DNA of 64,000 nucleotides from Chromobacterium haemolyticum DSM 19808 (GTDB taxonomy: Bacteria > Pseudomonadota > Gammaproteobacteria > Burkholderiales > Chromobacteriaceae). Shown here piece by piece: positions 37,702-46,058 of the stretch (the stretch's first letter is position 1; each line of letters begins with the position of its first letter). The translations under genes were made by a program, and so were the position numbers. The stretch lies in contig NZ_JONK01000029.1 of NCBI RefSeq assembly GCF_000711885.1, forward strand, positions 1 through 64,000, written 5' to 3'. The notes under the pieces are model-generated. The model searched no databases, was not told the DNA's origin, and was given only the letters and a program-made list of their open reading frames with translations.

Positions 37702-38505
37702 TCAGTAGGCGGATGGGGATGCCGGCAGGTCGGGCGTTTGGCTGCGGAAGGCCGCGGCCAGCGCTTCGGCGCGGCGCGCCAGCAAGGTGGTGTCGACGCC
37801 GACGGCGACGAAACGGGCTCCCAGTTCCAGCAGACGGCGCGCTTCGGCTTCGTCGGCCATCAGGATGCCGGCGGCCTTGCCTTGGGCGCGGATGCGGCGG
37901 ATGGCGTCGTCCATCGCCGCGCGCACGTCCGGGTGGTCCGGCCGGCCCGGATGCCCCATGTCGGCGGCCAGGTCGGCGGGGCCGATGAAGACACCGTCCA
38001 CGCCGTCGGTGGCGGCAATGCCTTCCAGCGCGGCCAGAGCCTGCCGGGTTTCCACCTGAACCAGCACGCAGATTTCGCTGTCGGCCCGCGTCAGGTAATC
38101 CGGAACGCGGTTCCAGCGCGAGGCGCGCGCCAGCGCGCTGCCCACGCCGCGAATGCCGCGCGGCGGGTAGCGGGTGGCCGCCACCGCCCGCGCCGCTTCG
38201 TCGGCGTTTTGCACCATGGGCAGCATCAGCGTTTGCGCGCCGATGTCCAGCAAGCGCTTGATGCGCACCGGGTCGTTGCTGGCGGCGCGCACAATGGGGT
38301 GGCAGGGGTAGGGGGCGATGGCCTGCAGTTGCAGCAGCACGTCGTTCAGTTCATTGGGCGCGTGTTCGCCGTCTATCAACAACCAGTCGAAACCGGCGCC
38401 GGCCAGCAGTTCGGCGCTATAGGGGCTGGCCAGGCCCAGCCACAGGCCGATCTGGCTGCGGCCGTCCCGCAGCGCGGCTTTGAATGGGTTGGCGGGGAGT
38501 TGCAT
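37702..38505 (-). CDS. hpaI: 4-hydroxy-2-oxoheptanedioate aldolase
   Basis: Last step of homoprotocatechuate breakdown: cleaves 4-hydroxy-2-oxoheptanedioate to pyruvate and succinic semialdehyde. The class II HpcH/HpaI aldolase fold is shown by [71 protein letters not shown] and [15 protein letters not shown], with the metal-binding Glu and Asp in the last two. Length of 267 residues is standard. No succinic semialdehyde dehydrogenase gene is evident in the cluster. Confidence 0.94.
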   Translation of the reverse strand: MQLPANPFKAALRDGRSQIGLWLGLASPYSAELLAGAGFDWLLIDGEHAPNELNDVLLQLQAIAPYPCHPIVRAASNDPVRIKRLLDIGAQTLMLPMVQNADEAARAVAATRYPPRGIRGVGSALARASRWNRVPDYLTRADSEICVLVQVETRQALAALEGIAATDGVDGVFIGPADLAADMGHPGRPDHPDVRAAMDDAIRRIRAQGKAAGILMADEAEARRLLELGARFVAVGVDTTLLARRAEALAAAFRSQTPDLPASPSAY

Positions 38506-38525
38506 GGCGGTTCCTCTTGAGGGGG

Positions 38526-39329
38526 TCAGACGAAGCGGCAGCTGATCGCGCCCAGCGGGCCGTAGTCGACATGGAAGGTGTCGCCGGCGCGCGCCGGCAC
38601 AGGCCGGGTGAAGGAGCCTGCCAGAATCACCTGGCCGGCCTTGAGCTCGACGTCGAACGGCGCCAGTTTGTTGGCCAGCCAGGCCACGCCGTTGGCCGGG
38701 TGATTGAGCACCGCGGCGGCGACGCCGGATTCCTCGATCACGCCGTTGCGGTACATCAGCGCCGCCACCCAGCGCAGGTCCAGCTCGCGCGGGCGGATGG
38801 GCCGGCCGCCCAGCACCACGCCGGCGTTGGCGGCGTTGTCGGCGATGGTGTCGAACACCTTGCGCGGGCGCTGGCTGTCCGGGTCTATGGACTGGCTGCG
38901 CGCGTCGATGATTTCCAGCGCCGGAATCACGTACTCGGCCGCGTCGTAGACGTCGAACAGCGTGGCGCCGGGGCCGGACAGCGGCCGGCCCAGGATGAAG
39001 GCCAGCTCCACTTCCACCCGCGGCACGATGAAGCGGGTCACCGGAATATCGGCGCCGTCATTGAAGAACATATCGTCCAGCAGCGCGCCGTAGTCGGGCT
39101 CGTCTATCTGAGAGGACATCTGCATGGCGCGGGAAGTCAGGCCTATCTTGTGGCCCTTGAGCTTGCGGCCTTCCGCCAGCTTCATTTCCACCCAGCAGCG
39201 TTGTATGGCGTAGGCGTCCTCTATGGTGATCTCGGGGTGTTCCAGCGAGAGCTGGCGGATCTGCCTGCGTTCGCGCTCGGCGTCGTGCAAGCGGCGCGCG
39301 GCGGCGCGGATCTGGTCTTGGCTCAGCAT
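38526..39329 (-). CDS. hpaH: 2-oxo-hept-4-ene-1,7-dioate hydratase
   Basis: Adds water to 2-oxo-hept-4-ene-1,7-dioate, producing the HpaI substrate. A member of the FAH/hydratase family: [32 protein letters not shown] and [15 protein letters not shown] with the metal-binding Glu pair, then ALEIIDAR. Length is 267 residues, as in E. coli HpaH. It lies 9 bases after hpaF and 20 bases before hpaI, clearly one transcription unit. Confidence 0.94.
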   Translation of the reverse strand: MLSQDQIRAAARRLHDAERERRQIRQLSLEHPEITIEDAYAIQRCWVEMKLAEGRKLKGHKIGLTSRAMQMSSQIDEPDYGALLDDMFFNDGADIPVTRFIVPRVEVELAFILGRPLSGPGATLFDVYDAAEYVIPALEIIDARSQSIDPDSQRPRKVFDTIADNAANAGVVLGGRPIRPRELDLRWVAALMYRNGVIEESGVAAAVLNHPANGVAWLANKLAPFDVELKAGQVILAGSFTRPVPARAGDTFHVDYGPLGAISCRFV

Positions 39330-39338
39330 GCGGGCTCC

Positions 39339-39728
39339 TCAGGAGGGCTGGCGGAAACGTTGGTGCACATTGTTGTGCTTGAAGTTGAGCGTGGCGGACA
39401 GTTCGGTCAGCTCGAAGCTGAGCGCCAGGTAGCGCTGGTCGAACAGCGGTTCGAAGTGGCGTTGGATCAGCGCGAATACCTGCTCGGCGGTGGCGCTGCG
39501 CTGCGCCTCGGTGCGCCCGCTGCCTATCTGCAAGGTGCAGTGGACGAAGGCGTAGTCGGCTTCCCCGTCGGCCATGCGCCAGGTGTCCAGCCAATGGGCG
39601 CGGCTGCGGATGCCAGCGAGGGGAAACAGGCCGCTGGCGGCCAGGCAGTCGTGCACCTGGCGGAAGAGCTCCGGCAGGTTGGCCTGCTCGCGAATATTGT
39701 CGGTGCATTCAGCGATGAAGTGCGGCAT
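39339..39728 (-). CDS. hpaF: 5-carboxymethyl-2-hydroxymuconate delta-isomerase
   Basis: Tautomerises 5-carboxymethyl-2-hydroxymuconate before decarboxylation. It belongs to the CHMI branch of the tautomerase superfamily, and Pro2 directly after the start methionine (MPHFIAECTDNIREQA) is the catalytic base. The 129-residue length fits CHMI. Its start overlaps the end of hpaD by 20 bases, suggesting coupled translation. Confidence 0.93.
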   Translation of the reverse strand: MPHFIAECTDNIREQANLPELFRQVHDCLAASGLFPLAGIRSRAHWLDTWRMADGEADYAFVHCTLQIGSGRTEAQRSATAEQVFALIQRHFEPLFDQRYLALSFELTELSATLNFKHNNVHQRFRQPS

Positions 39729-40593
39729 GGCGCTCTCCCTGAGGTTCCACCGGCAGCACCGCGTTGATCTGGCCGGTGCCGGAGCTGCCGAAGTAGGGGG
39801 TGATGATTTCCGCGCGGCCTCGGTAGTTGTCCCAGCCCAGCGCGCCCAGCAGCATGGCGGTGTCGTGCATGAAGCCCTCGCCGTGGCACTTTTCGGCGTA
39901 CTCCGGCAGCATGTCGCAGAAGGTTTTCCAATCGCCGTCCAGCCACATGGAGATGACTTCTTGGTCCATGCTTTCCAGGAAGGGGCTCCAGGCTTTGTGC
40001 AGGTATTGCTCCGCGGTGCCGTTCTGGGCGAAGCGGTGCGACAGCGAGCCGCTGGCGAAGAAGGCCACGCGGCCGTCGTAATCGCGCTCCACCGCCTCGC
40101 GCATCGCCGCGCCCAGTCGCGCGCTGTCGGCCAGATCGTGCACCGTACACAGCGCGGCCACGGATACCACCTTGAAGTGCTGGTCGGCGTTCATATAGCG
40201 CATCGGCACCAGGGTGCCGTACTCCAGCGGCAGCGTGGTGGCGTCGTGGGCGCGGGTATGTACCCCGGCGGCGGTGGCGGCTTCGGCCAGCAGCTTGCCC
40301 AGAACGGGATTGCCCGGGTAGGCGTAGGGCATGTTCTTGATGAAGTGCGGCAGCTCATTGCTGGTGTACACGCCTTCGAAGGCCGGCGCGCAGTTGACGT
40401 GGTAGCCGGAGTTGACCAGCCAGTGGGTGTCGAACACCACTATGGTGTCCACGCCCAGTTCGCGGCAGCGGCGGCTGATCTCCTTGTGGCCGTCTATGGC
40501 CGCCTGGCGGCAACCTTGATGCGGGCCGGGCAGTTCCGACAGATACATGGACGGCACGTGCGTGATCTTGGCCGCCAGGGCTAGGGTTCCCAT
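39709..40593 (-). CDS. hpaD: 3,4-dihydroxyphenylacetate 2,3-dioxygenase
   Basis: Ring-cleaving extradiol dioxygenase opening homoprotocatechuate to 5-carboxymethyl-2-hydroxymuconate semialdehyde. This is the LigB-type enzyme: THVPSMYLSELPGPHQGCR near the N terminus and VFDTHW supply metal-ligand histidines, with ASGSLSHRFAQNG and a HGEGFMHDTAMLLGALGWDN block near the end. Length is 294 residues. It is preceded by a GC hairpin in the gap after hpaE. Confidence 0.94.
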   Translation of the reverse strand: MGTLALAAKITHVPSMYLSELPGPHQGCRQAAIDGHKEISRRCRELGVDTIVVFDTHWLVNSGYHVNCAPAFEGVYTSNELPHFIKNMPYAYPGNPVLGKLLAEAATAAGVHTRAHDATTLPLEYGTLVPMRYMNADQHFKVVSVAALCTVHDLADSARLGAAMREAVERDYDGRVAFFASGSLSHRFAQNGTAEQYLHKAWSPFLESMDQEVISMWLDGDWKTFCDMLPEYAEKCHGEGFMHDTAMLLGALGWDNYRGRAEIITPYFGSSGTGQINAVLPVEPQGERHAALHR

Positions 40594-40611
40594 TGCGTTC
40601 TCCTTTGTGCT

Positions 40612-40632
40612 GCGCGGGCGCTGCGCCCGCGC
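40612..40632. other. intercistronic hairpin between hpaE and hpaD
   Basis: GCGCGGGC (40612-40619) pairs with GCCCGCGC (40625-40632) just upstream of the hpaD ribosome-binding region. No T-run. Possibly an mRNA-processing structure setting the ratio of the two enzymes. Confidence 0.45.
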
Positions 40633-40680
40633 GTCGTTCCGTTTGCGGAAGCGGCCGTCTGGGCGGCCTTGGCTTGCGTG

Positions 40681-42150
40681 TCAGCGGGTTTCCACGCCCC
40701 AGCGCGGGATGAAGTGGCTGCCCATGGAGACGCAGACGTTTTTCACCTCGGCGAAGGCTTCGAAGCTGTATTCGCCGCCCTCGCGCCCAACGCCGGACGC
40801 CTTGACGCCGCCGAAGGGCTGGCGCAGGTCTCGCACGTTCTGGCTATTGACGAAGACCATGCCGGCCTCGATGCCGCGCGCCAGACGGTGAGCCTTGCCG
40901 ATGTCCTGCGTCCAGATGTAGGAAGCCAGGCCGTAGTCGACGTCGTTGGCCAGCCGCAGCGCCTCGGCTTCGTCGCTAAAGCGCAGCAGGCAAGCCACCG
41001 GGCCGAAGATTTCCTCCTGGGCGATGCGCATGCGGTTATCGACATCGGCGAATACGGTGGGGCGGATGAAGTGACCGGCGGCCAGCGCTTCGGGCAAGCC
41101 GGCCGGACGCTCCAGGCCGCCGGCCGTCAGCCGAGCGCCTTCCTCCAGGCCGATGCGGATATAGCCGGTGACTTTGTCGTAATGCTGGCGGGTGATCATC
41201 GAACCCACCTGGGTGTTGGGGTCCTGCGGGTCGCCGACGATCAAGCGTTGAGCGCGGGCGGAGAATTCGGCGACGAAGCGATCGTAGATGCCGTTCTGGA
41301 CGAAGATGCGGCTGCCGGCGGTGCAGCGTTCGCCGTTGAGAGAGAAGATGGTGAACAGCGCGGCGTCCAGCGCGCGATCGAAGTCGGCGTCGTCGAAGAC
41401 CAGCACCGGCGATTTGCCGCCCAGCTCCATCGAGTACTTCTTCAGCCCGGCGTTTTGCATGATGCGGCGTCCGGTGGCGGTGCCGCCGGTGAAGGACACC
41501 GCGCGCACGTCCGGATGGCTGACCAGGGCTTCGCCGGCGCTGGCGCCGTAGCCCTGCACCACATTGAACACGCCGGGCGGGATGCCGGCCTCCAGCGCCA
41601 GCCGGCCCAGCTCGTTGGCGGTCAGCGGCGACAGTTCGGACATCTTCAGCACCGCGGTGTTGCCCAGCGCCAGGCAGGGCGCGGTCTTCCAGGTGGCGGT
41701 CATGAAGGGCACGTTCCACGGCGATACCAGCGCGCACACGCCCACCGGCTGGTACAGCGTGTAGTTGAGCATCTGCTCGTCCACGGGATAGCTGTGGCCG
41801 TTCATGCGGGTGCAGACTTCAGCGAAAAAGTCGAAGTTGTGCGAGGCGCGGGGGATCAGCACATTGCGGGTCTGGTGGATGGGCAGGCCGGTGTCCAGGG
41901 TTTCCAATTCCGCCAGCCGCGGGACTTCGCGCTGAATCAGCTCGCCCAGCTTGCGCATCAGCCGCGCGCGCTCCTTGGCCGGCGTGGCCGCCCACTTGGG
42001 AAAGGCCGCCTTGGCGGCGGCCACCGCCAGGTTGATTTCCTCGGCGCCGCCCGCAGCCACTTCGCCCAGCGCTTCGCCGGTGGCCGGGTTGTAGTTGACG
42101 AAGCTGTCTTGGCTGGCCACTTCGCGGCCGTTTATCCAGTGTTTGATCAT
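40681..42150 (-). CDS. hpaE: 5-carboxymethyl-2-hydroxymuconate semialdehyde dehydrogenase
   Basis: NAD-dependent oxidation of the ring-cleavage aldehyde to the dicarboxylic acid. It is an aldehyde dehydrogenase of 489 residues beginning MIKHWINGREVASQDSF, with the substrate/NAD region SPWNVPFMTATWKTAPCLA, catalytic Glu in SMELGGKSPVLV and catalytic Cys in NGERCTAGSRIFV. The ATG at 42148-42150 overlaps the hpaG2 stop (ATGA); the open frame extends further upstream, but those residues belong to hpaG2 DNA in another frame. Confidence 0.94.
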   Translation of the reverse strand: MIKHWINGREVASQDSFVNYNPATGEALGEVAAGGAEEINLAVAAAKAAFPKWAATPAKERARLMRKLGELIQREVPRLAELETLDTGLPIHQTRNVLIPRASHNFDFFAEVCTRMNGHSYPVDEQMLNYTLYQPVGVCALVSPWNVPFMTATWKTAPCLALGNTAVLKMSELSPLTANELGRLALEAGIPPGVFNVVQGYGASAGEALVSHPDVRAVSFTGGTATGRRIMQNAGLKKYSMELGGKSPVLVFDDADFDRALDAALFTIFSLNGERCTAGSRIFVQNGIYDRFVAEFSARAQRLIVGDPQDPNTQVGSMITRQHYDKVTGYIRIGLEEGARLTAGGLERPAGLPEALAAGHFIRPTVFADVDNRMRIAQEEIFGPVACLLRFSDEAEALRLANDVDYGLASYIWTQDIGKAHRLARGIEAGMVFVNSQNVRDLRQPFGGVKASGVGREGGEYSFEAFAEVKNVCVSMGSHFIPRWGVETR

Positions 42151-42929
42151 GGGGTTTCCTTTTCCGCGTTCCGGCGCGCAAGCCAGTCCGTTTCGCTGAT
42201 GATGTGATTGAGCAGCCGGCCGACGCCCGCGATTTCCACGACGACTTCGTCGCCGGGGCGCACGTCGGACAGGCCTTGAGGCGTGCCGGTGGCGATCATG
42301 TCGCCCGGCTGCAGCGTCATGAAGGCGGACAGGTATTCGATCAGGAAGGGGATGTCGAACACCATGTCGCGGGTATTGCCGCTTTGGACGCGGAGGCCGT
42401 TGACATAGGTGGCCAGCTCCAGGCAATGCGGGTCGGGCACGTCGTCGCGGTCCGCCATCCATGGGCCGATGGGGGTGAGGCCGTCGCGGTTTTTCACCCG
42501 CAGATTAGGCCGGTAGTAGTTTTCCAGATAGTCGCGCACCGCGTAGTCGTTGCATACGGTGTAGCCGGCGACATAGTCCATCGCCCGCGCGCGCTTCACC
42601 TTGCGCGCGGTCTTGCCTATCACCGCCACCAGTTCGCACTCGTAGTGCATATATTCAACATTGTCCGGCCGCATTGATTGTTGGCGGTGGCCGGTCAGAG
42701 TGGCGGGCGTCTTGAGGAACACCAGCGGTTCGCTGGGCGGTTTGAAGTCCAGTTCGGCGGCGTGGTCGGCGTAGTTGAGGCCCAGCGCGAACAGCGTGCC
42801 TTGGCACGGCGGCAGCCATTCCACCTCGGTTTCGCCCAGGCGGCGGCCGTCCGGCAGCACGATGGCGCCGTCGGCGTCGGCCTGCGCGCGCCAGGTTTGG
42901 CCCTGGTAACGGATGCGGGCGTGTCTCAT
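42147..42929 (-). CDS. HPA degradation isomerase/decarboxylase, second subunit (HpaG2 type)
   Basis: With the next gene it forms the decarboxylase/isomerase step converting the tricarboxylic intermediate to 2-oxo-hept-3-ene-1,7-dioate. FAH-family fold: LFALGLNYADHAAELDFKPP, YECELVAVIGKTARKVK (metal ligands), VAGYTVCNDYAVRDYLENYY and LQPGDMIATGTPQGL. Length is 260 residues. In E. coli the two halves are fused as one ~430-residue HpaG; here they are separate genes overlapping by four bases. Confidence 0.9.
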   Translation of the reverse strand: MRHARIRYQGQTWRAQADADGAIVLPDGRRLGETEVEWLPPCQGTLFALGLNYADHAAELDFKPPSEPLVFLKTPATLTGHRQQSMRPDNVEYMHYECELVAVIGKTARKVKRARAMDYVAGYTVCNDYAVRDYLENYYRPNLRVKNRDGLTPIGPWMADRDDVPDPHCLELATYVNGLRVQSGNTRDMVFDIPFLIEYLSAFMTLQPGDMIATGTPQGLSDVRPGDEVVVEIAGVGRLLNHIISETDWLARRNAEKETP

Positions 42930-43597
42930 TGGATATCCTCCTCGGCCGCGACGATGTTTTCCAGGCGGCCGATGCCGTCTATTTCCACCGCCACGGTGTC
43001 GCCCGGACGCAGCCGGGCGCTGCGCGGCGGGGTGGCCACGATCAGCAGGTCGCCGGCGTACAAGGTGAGGAACTGGCTGACGTCGGCGATCAACTGGGCG
43101 ACGCCGCGCAGCCAGTCGGCGCTGTCGTTGGTTTCGGCCAGCGCGCCGTTGACGTAGGTGCGCACCTGCACCCGTTGCGGATTGATGGCGTCAGGGCCGG
43201 CCTCGGGGCCGATGGGGCAGAATCCGTCGCGGCATTTGGCCTGGATCGCCGGCCGGTAGAAACTGGTTTCGGCCAGGCTGACCTCGTTGACCACCGCGTA
43301 ACCGCCGACGTGGGACAGGGCGTCGGCCGCGCTCACGCGGCAGGCGTCGCGGGCGATGCGCACGCCCAGCGCGCCGCCGGCGTAGACGGCGTCGGCATCG
43401 GCGGGAAAGGGAATGGGCGCGCCGGAGGCGCTGACGGTGTTGCGCGGCTTGACGAACAGCACCGGCGCTTGCGGCGGACGCTGGTAGGGGGCCTGTTCGA
43501 ACTCCGCCGCCAGCGCCGCCTGCAGACGGCGGTGGTTGAGCGCCGCGCCGTAGATGGCCGCCGGCCGCTCTGTTGCGGCGTCTAGGACAAGGCTCAT
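42926..43597 (-). CDS. HPA degradation isomerase/decarboxylase, first subunit (HpaG1 type)
   Basis: Corresponds to the N-terminal half of fused HpaG. The 223-residue protein is a shorter FAH-family domain: IYGAALNHRRLQAALAAEFE, PVLFVKPRNTVSASGAPIPF, VGGYAVVNEVSLAETSFYRP and LTLYAGDLLIVATPP. First gene of the minus-strand hpaG1-G2-E-D-F-H-I run. Its upstream region carries two AT-rich palindromes (43635-43656), and hpaA is divergent. Confidence 0.9.
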   Translation of the reverse strand: MSLVLDAATERPAAIYGAALNHRRLQAALAAEFEQAPYQRPPQAPVLFVKPRNTVSASGAPIPFPADADAVYAGGALGVRIARDACRVSAADALSHVGGYAVVNEVSLAETSFYRPAIQAKCRDGFCPIGPEAGPDAINPQRVQVRTYVNGALAETNDSADWLRGVAQLIADVSQFLTLYAGDLLIVATPPRSARLRPGDTVAVEIDGIGRLENIVAAEEDIQ

Positions 43598-43634
43598 GCT
43601 TAACTCCTTGTTATTGAATGGGTTGCCGTTGTTC

Positions 43635-43656
43635 GAATATTCATTAACATGTTAAA
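43635..43656. promoter_or_regulatory. candidate HpaR operator at the hpaG1/hpaA divergent promoter
   Basis: Two adjoining perfect palindromes, GAATATTC (43635-43642) and TTAACATGTTAA (43644-43655), 40-60 bases upstream of hpaG1. The hpaR promoter region has GAATATATTAACAT in the same order, and 45842-45853 has TTAATATGTTAT. AT-rich palindromes are typical MarR-family targets. Confidence 0.6.
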
Positions 43657-43851
43657 GTTTATAACGATAACGGCGGGCTGCTGTCAATGTTTATCCATGT
43701 TGCATTGCGGGGAAAGCCGCGGAAAACCGCGCTTGGGCGGCGGCGGCCTTGTTTGCCGATTTGGCGCTGAGGCCAGAGCGGCGGTCTTTTGCAGAGAACA
43801 TGCGGCAAGTGCGGCCGACTATGGCGAAAATGTCACAAGAGAGGGATGGCG

Positions 43852-44754
43852 ATGAGCAGAAACCCGCGCGGCCTGGGCGCGCGCATACCGAATATCGACA
43901 TCGGCAAGGCTTACGACAGCCCTTACGAGTCCGTCGACATCCATTGCGAATCCTTCGGACGGCTGGCGGCCTTTTTCGGCCGCAATATGCCGGTGCACAG
44001 GCACGACCGTTTTTTGCAATTGCACTACCTAGCCAGCGGCGATATCCGACTGCAGCTGGAGGAGGATCACTACCAAGCGCGCGCGCCGCTTTTGTTTCTG
44101 ACCCCGCCCACGGTGCCGCATGCCTTCATCACCGGGCCGGAGGCCGACGGCCATGTGCTGACCTTGCGTCAGGAGCTGGCGCGCGGCTGGCTGGAGGAAG
44201 CGGGGCCGGATGCCTTGAGCGCGCCGTTCTGCGTGGAGCTGGGCGAGGTGCCGGCGGAATGGGCCGATATGGCGCGGTGGCTGCCCGAGAGGCTGGCGCA
44301 GCTGCAGCGGGAGAGCGAGGCCCCGGAGCCGGGCGCGGATCTGGCGCGGCAAGCCTTGGCCCAACTGGTATTGGTGGACGTGTTGCGGCTATCCGGCCTG
44401 CCGGGGCCGCGGCGGGGGCCACGTCGCGACGAGTGGCGGCTCTACCATCGCTTCAACGGCTTGATCGAGGCGCATTACCGTGAACACTGGAGCCTGGACC
44501 GCTACGCGGCCGAACTGGGCGTCAGCGAGGCGCGGCTCAACGACGTGTGCCGCCGGTTGGCGGACTTGCCGTCCAAGCGGCTGGCGCACGACAGGCTGTT
44601 GCAGGAGGCGAAGCGTCTGTTGATCTATTCCCCCGCCTCGGTGCATGCCATCGCCTATGAATTGGGCTTCAAGGACCCCGCTTACTTTTCCCGCTTCTTT
44701 CAGCGCCTGGCGGGCTGCCCGCCCAGCGACTACCGCGCGCGCCGCCAGGCCTGA
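43852..44754 (+). CDS. hpaA: AraC-family activator of the HPA hydroxylase/degradation genes
   Basis: Probable HPA-responsive activator. The 300-residue protein has an N-terminal cupin sensor (MPVHRHDRFLQLHYLASGDI, LLFLTPPTVPHAFI) and a C-terminal AraC domain with helix-turn-helices SLDRYAAELGVSEARLNDVC and AIAYELGFKDPAYFSRFFQR. The style matches HpaA of E. coli W. The ATG at 43852 has GAGAGGG 6-8 bases upstream; an ATG six bases earlier lies too close to it. It is divergent from hpaG1 and convergent with the next AraC gene. Confidence 0.85.
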   Translation: MSRNPRGLGARIPNIDIGKAYDSPYESVDIHCESFGRLAAFFGRNMPVHRHDRFLQLHYLASGDIRLQLEEDHYQARAPLLFLTPPTVPHAFITGPEADGHVLTLRQELARGWLEEAGPDALSAPFCVELGEVPAEWADMARWLPERLAQLQRESEAPEPGADLARQALAQLVLVDVLRLSGLPGPRRGPRRDEWRLYHRFNGLIEAHYREHWSLDRYAAELGVSEARLNDVCRRLADLPSKRLAHDRLLQEAKRLLIYSPASVHAIAYELGFKDPAYFSRFFQRLAGCPPSDYRARRQA

Positions 44755-44765
44755 ATCCGCGCGGC

Positions 44766-45773
44766 CTAGTGCGTCGCGTCGTGGACCGATTCCAGACCGC
44801 GCGCGCTGGGAGGCGCGCCCAGGTGGGCCAGGGCGCGGGCACGGGTGTGGGACGGGGCTTCGCCGAACAGCTTGCGGTAATCGCCGGCGAAATGCCCCAA
44901 GTGGTAAAAGCCCCAGGCCCCGGCGGCGTCTCGCACGCCGTGGCCGGCTTGCGTGGGGTTCAGCAGCATGCGGCGCACCGCGTTCAGGCGGATGGAGCGC
45001 AGATAATCAACCGGGGTGGTATCCGCCACCAGCTGAAAGCTGTTTTGCAGCGTGCGGCGGCTGACGCGCAGACGGCTGCACAGCTCCAGCACGGTCACCG
45101 GCTCGTCCGGCTTGGCCAGCGCCAGCGCCTGGCTGCGCCTGACGATGTCGCAATGAGTGGCGAAGGTCAGGTTGCCGAGGCGCTCGCCCAGCGCGAGGTC
45201 CGCCAGCGCGTCTTGCAGCAGGTCCAGCAACTGGTGCTGAATCACTTTCTGGTTGCCGGCGTAGGACAGCAGGGCCGGGTCCAGCAAGGCCTGTTCGAAC
45301 ACGCCGTTCAGCAGCGCGCGCAGCGCCGCCAGCGCGGCCGGGCGGGCGGGGAACACCGGGGTCTTGCCTCGCGCCTCGCGCAGCGGGCGGCACAGCGCCG
45401 GCGTCAATTCGGCCAAATCCTCGTAGGGCACCGACACCTGAACCGAATCCGCGCCCGGCGGCAAGTGAAACACGAAGTCCTCGCCGCCGCGCAGCGCCAT
45501 CAGGGCGTTGTCGGGCACGGCGACGCCTTGCAGGCTCAGCGGCGACGGCGCGCGGATGGGCAGCGCGAAATGGATCATGCCGCCGGGCGCGCGCCCTTGC
45601 TGCACCACGCGCTGGTTGAAGCTCTCGCGGAAGATGTCCAGGCGCGAGGTGCGCACTCGGCTCAGGGTGCTGCGGAAACGCCCGCCGCTGATCTGGCTGT
45701 ATAGCTGCTCCCAGCCGGGCAGGGCCTCGGCGTGCAGGTGGGCGTCGTCAAAACAACGGGCTGCGGCAATCAT
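44766..45773 (-). CDS. AraC-family regulator, probably of the aldehyde dehydrogenase-aminotransferase genes
   Basis: 335 residues with a sensor domain of the type seen in amine/ethanolamine-catabolism regulators (GWEQLYSQISGGRFRSTLSRV at the N terminus). The C-terminal AraC domain includes TVLELCSRLRVSRRTLQNSF and AAGAWGFYHLGHFAGDYRKLF. The ATG at 45771-45773 has a GGAGAAAG ribosome site. It is divergent from the aldehyde dehydrogenase gene at 46059 and shares a 285-base control region with it. An inducer such as an aromatic amine or its aldehyde is plausible but inferred. Confidence 0.82.
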   Translation of the reverse strand: MIAAARCFDDAHLHAEALPGWEQLYSQISGGRFRSTLSRVRTSRLDIFRESFNQRVVQQGRAPGGMIHFALPIRAPSPLSLQGVAVPDNALMALRGGEDFVFHLPPGADSVQVSVPYEDLAELTPALCRPLREARGKTPVFPARPAALAALRALLNGVFEQALLDPALLSYAGNQKVIQHQLLDLLQDALADLALGERLGNLTFATHCDIVRRSQALALAKPDEPVTVLELCSRLRVSRRTLQNSFQLVADTTPVDYLRSIRLNAVRRMLLNPTQAGHGVRDAAGAWGFYHLGHFAGDYRKLFGEAPSHTRARALAHLGAPPSARGLESVHDATH

Positions 45774-45841
45774 CTGCTTTCTCCGGTGGGTGGGGGTGGA
45801 GTCCGCCTGTTTTCGGTCCCATGTTCTGGGCCGCAAAATGA

Positions 45842-45853
45842 TTAATATGTTAT
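45842..45853. promoter_or_regulatory. candidate HpaR-type operator between the AraC and aldehyde dehydrogenase genes
   Basis: TTAATATGTTAT matches TTAACATGTTAA at the hpaG1 promoter in 10 of 12 positions. It lies in an AT-rich stretch of a GC-rich shared promoter region. The rest of 45774-46058 contains no gene I can support. Confidence 0.4.
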
Positions 45854-46058
45854 TCAAATCGAAATGTCCAGCCTTCCGTGGGATGGTTAGCCGTTGTTTT
45901 TACTGAATGTTTCCATCTGGCGACATGCTGCGCCGCAACGCGAAGGGCCGGTCCGCGCTTTGCCGATTTGGGATAAGCCGCGGCGGCGACGCTGGGTATA
46001 TTGAGCCATCGCCGGCCGCGCTCACGCGGCGGCAAGCTTGATTGAAAAGGAGACGCGG

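Noticed and set aside
40681-42462. 593-codon version of hpaE
   Set aside because: The extra N-terminal ~104 residues lie in hpaG2 DNA in another frame and do not resemble an aldehyde dehydrogenase; the ATG at 42150 gives the normal start.
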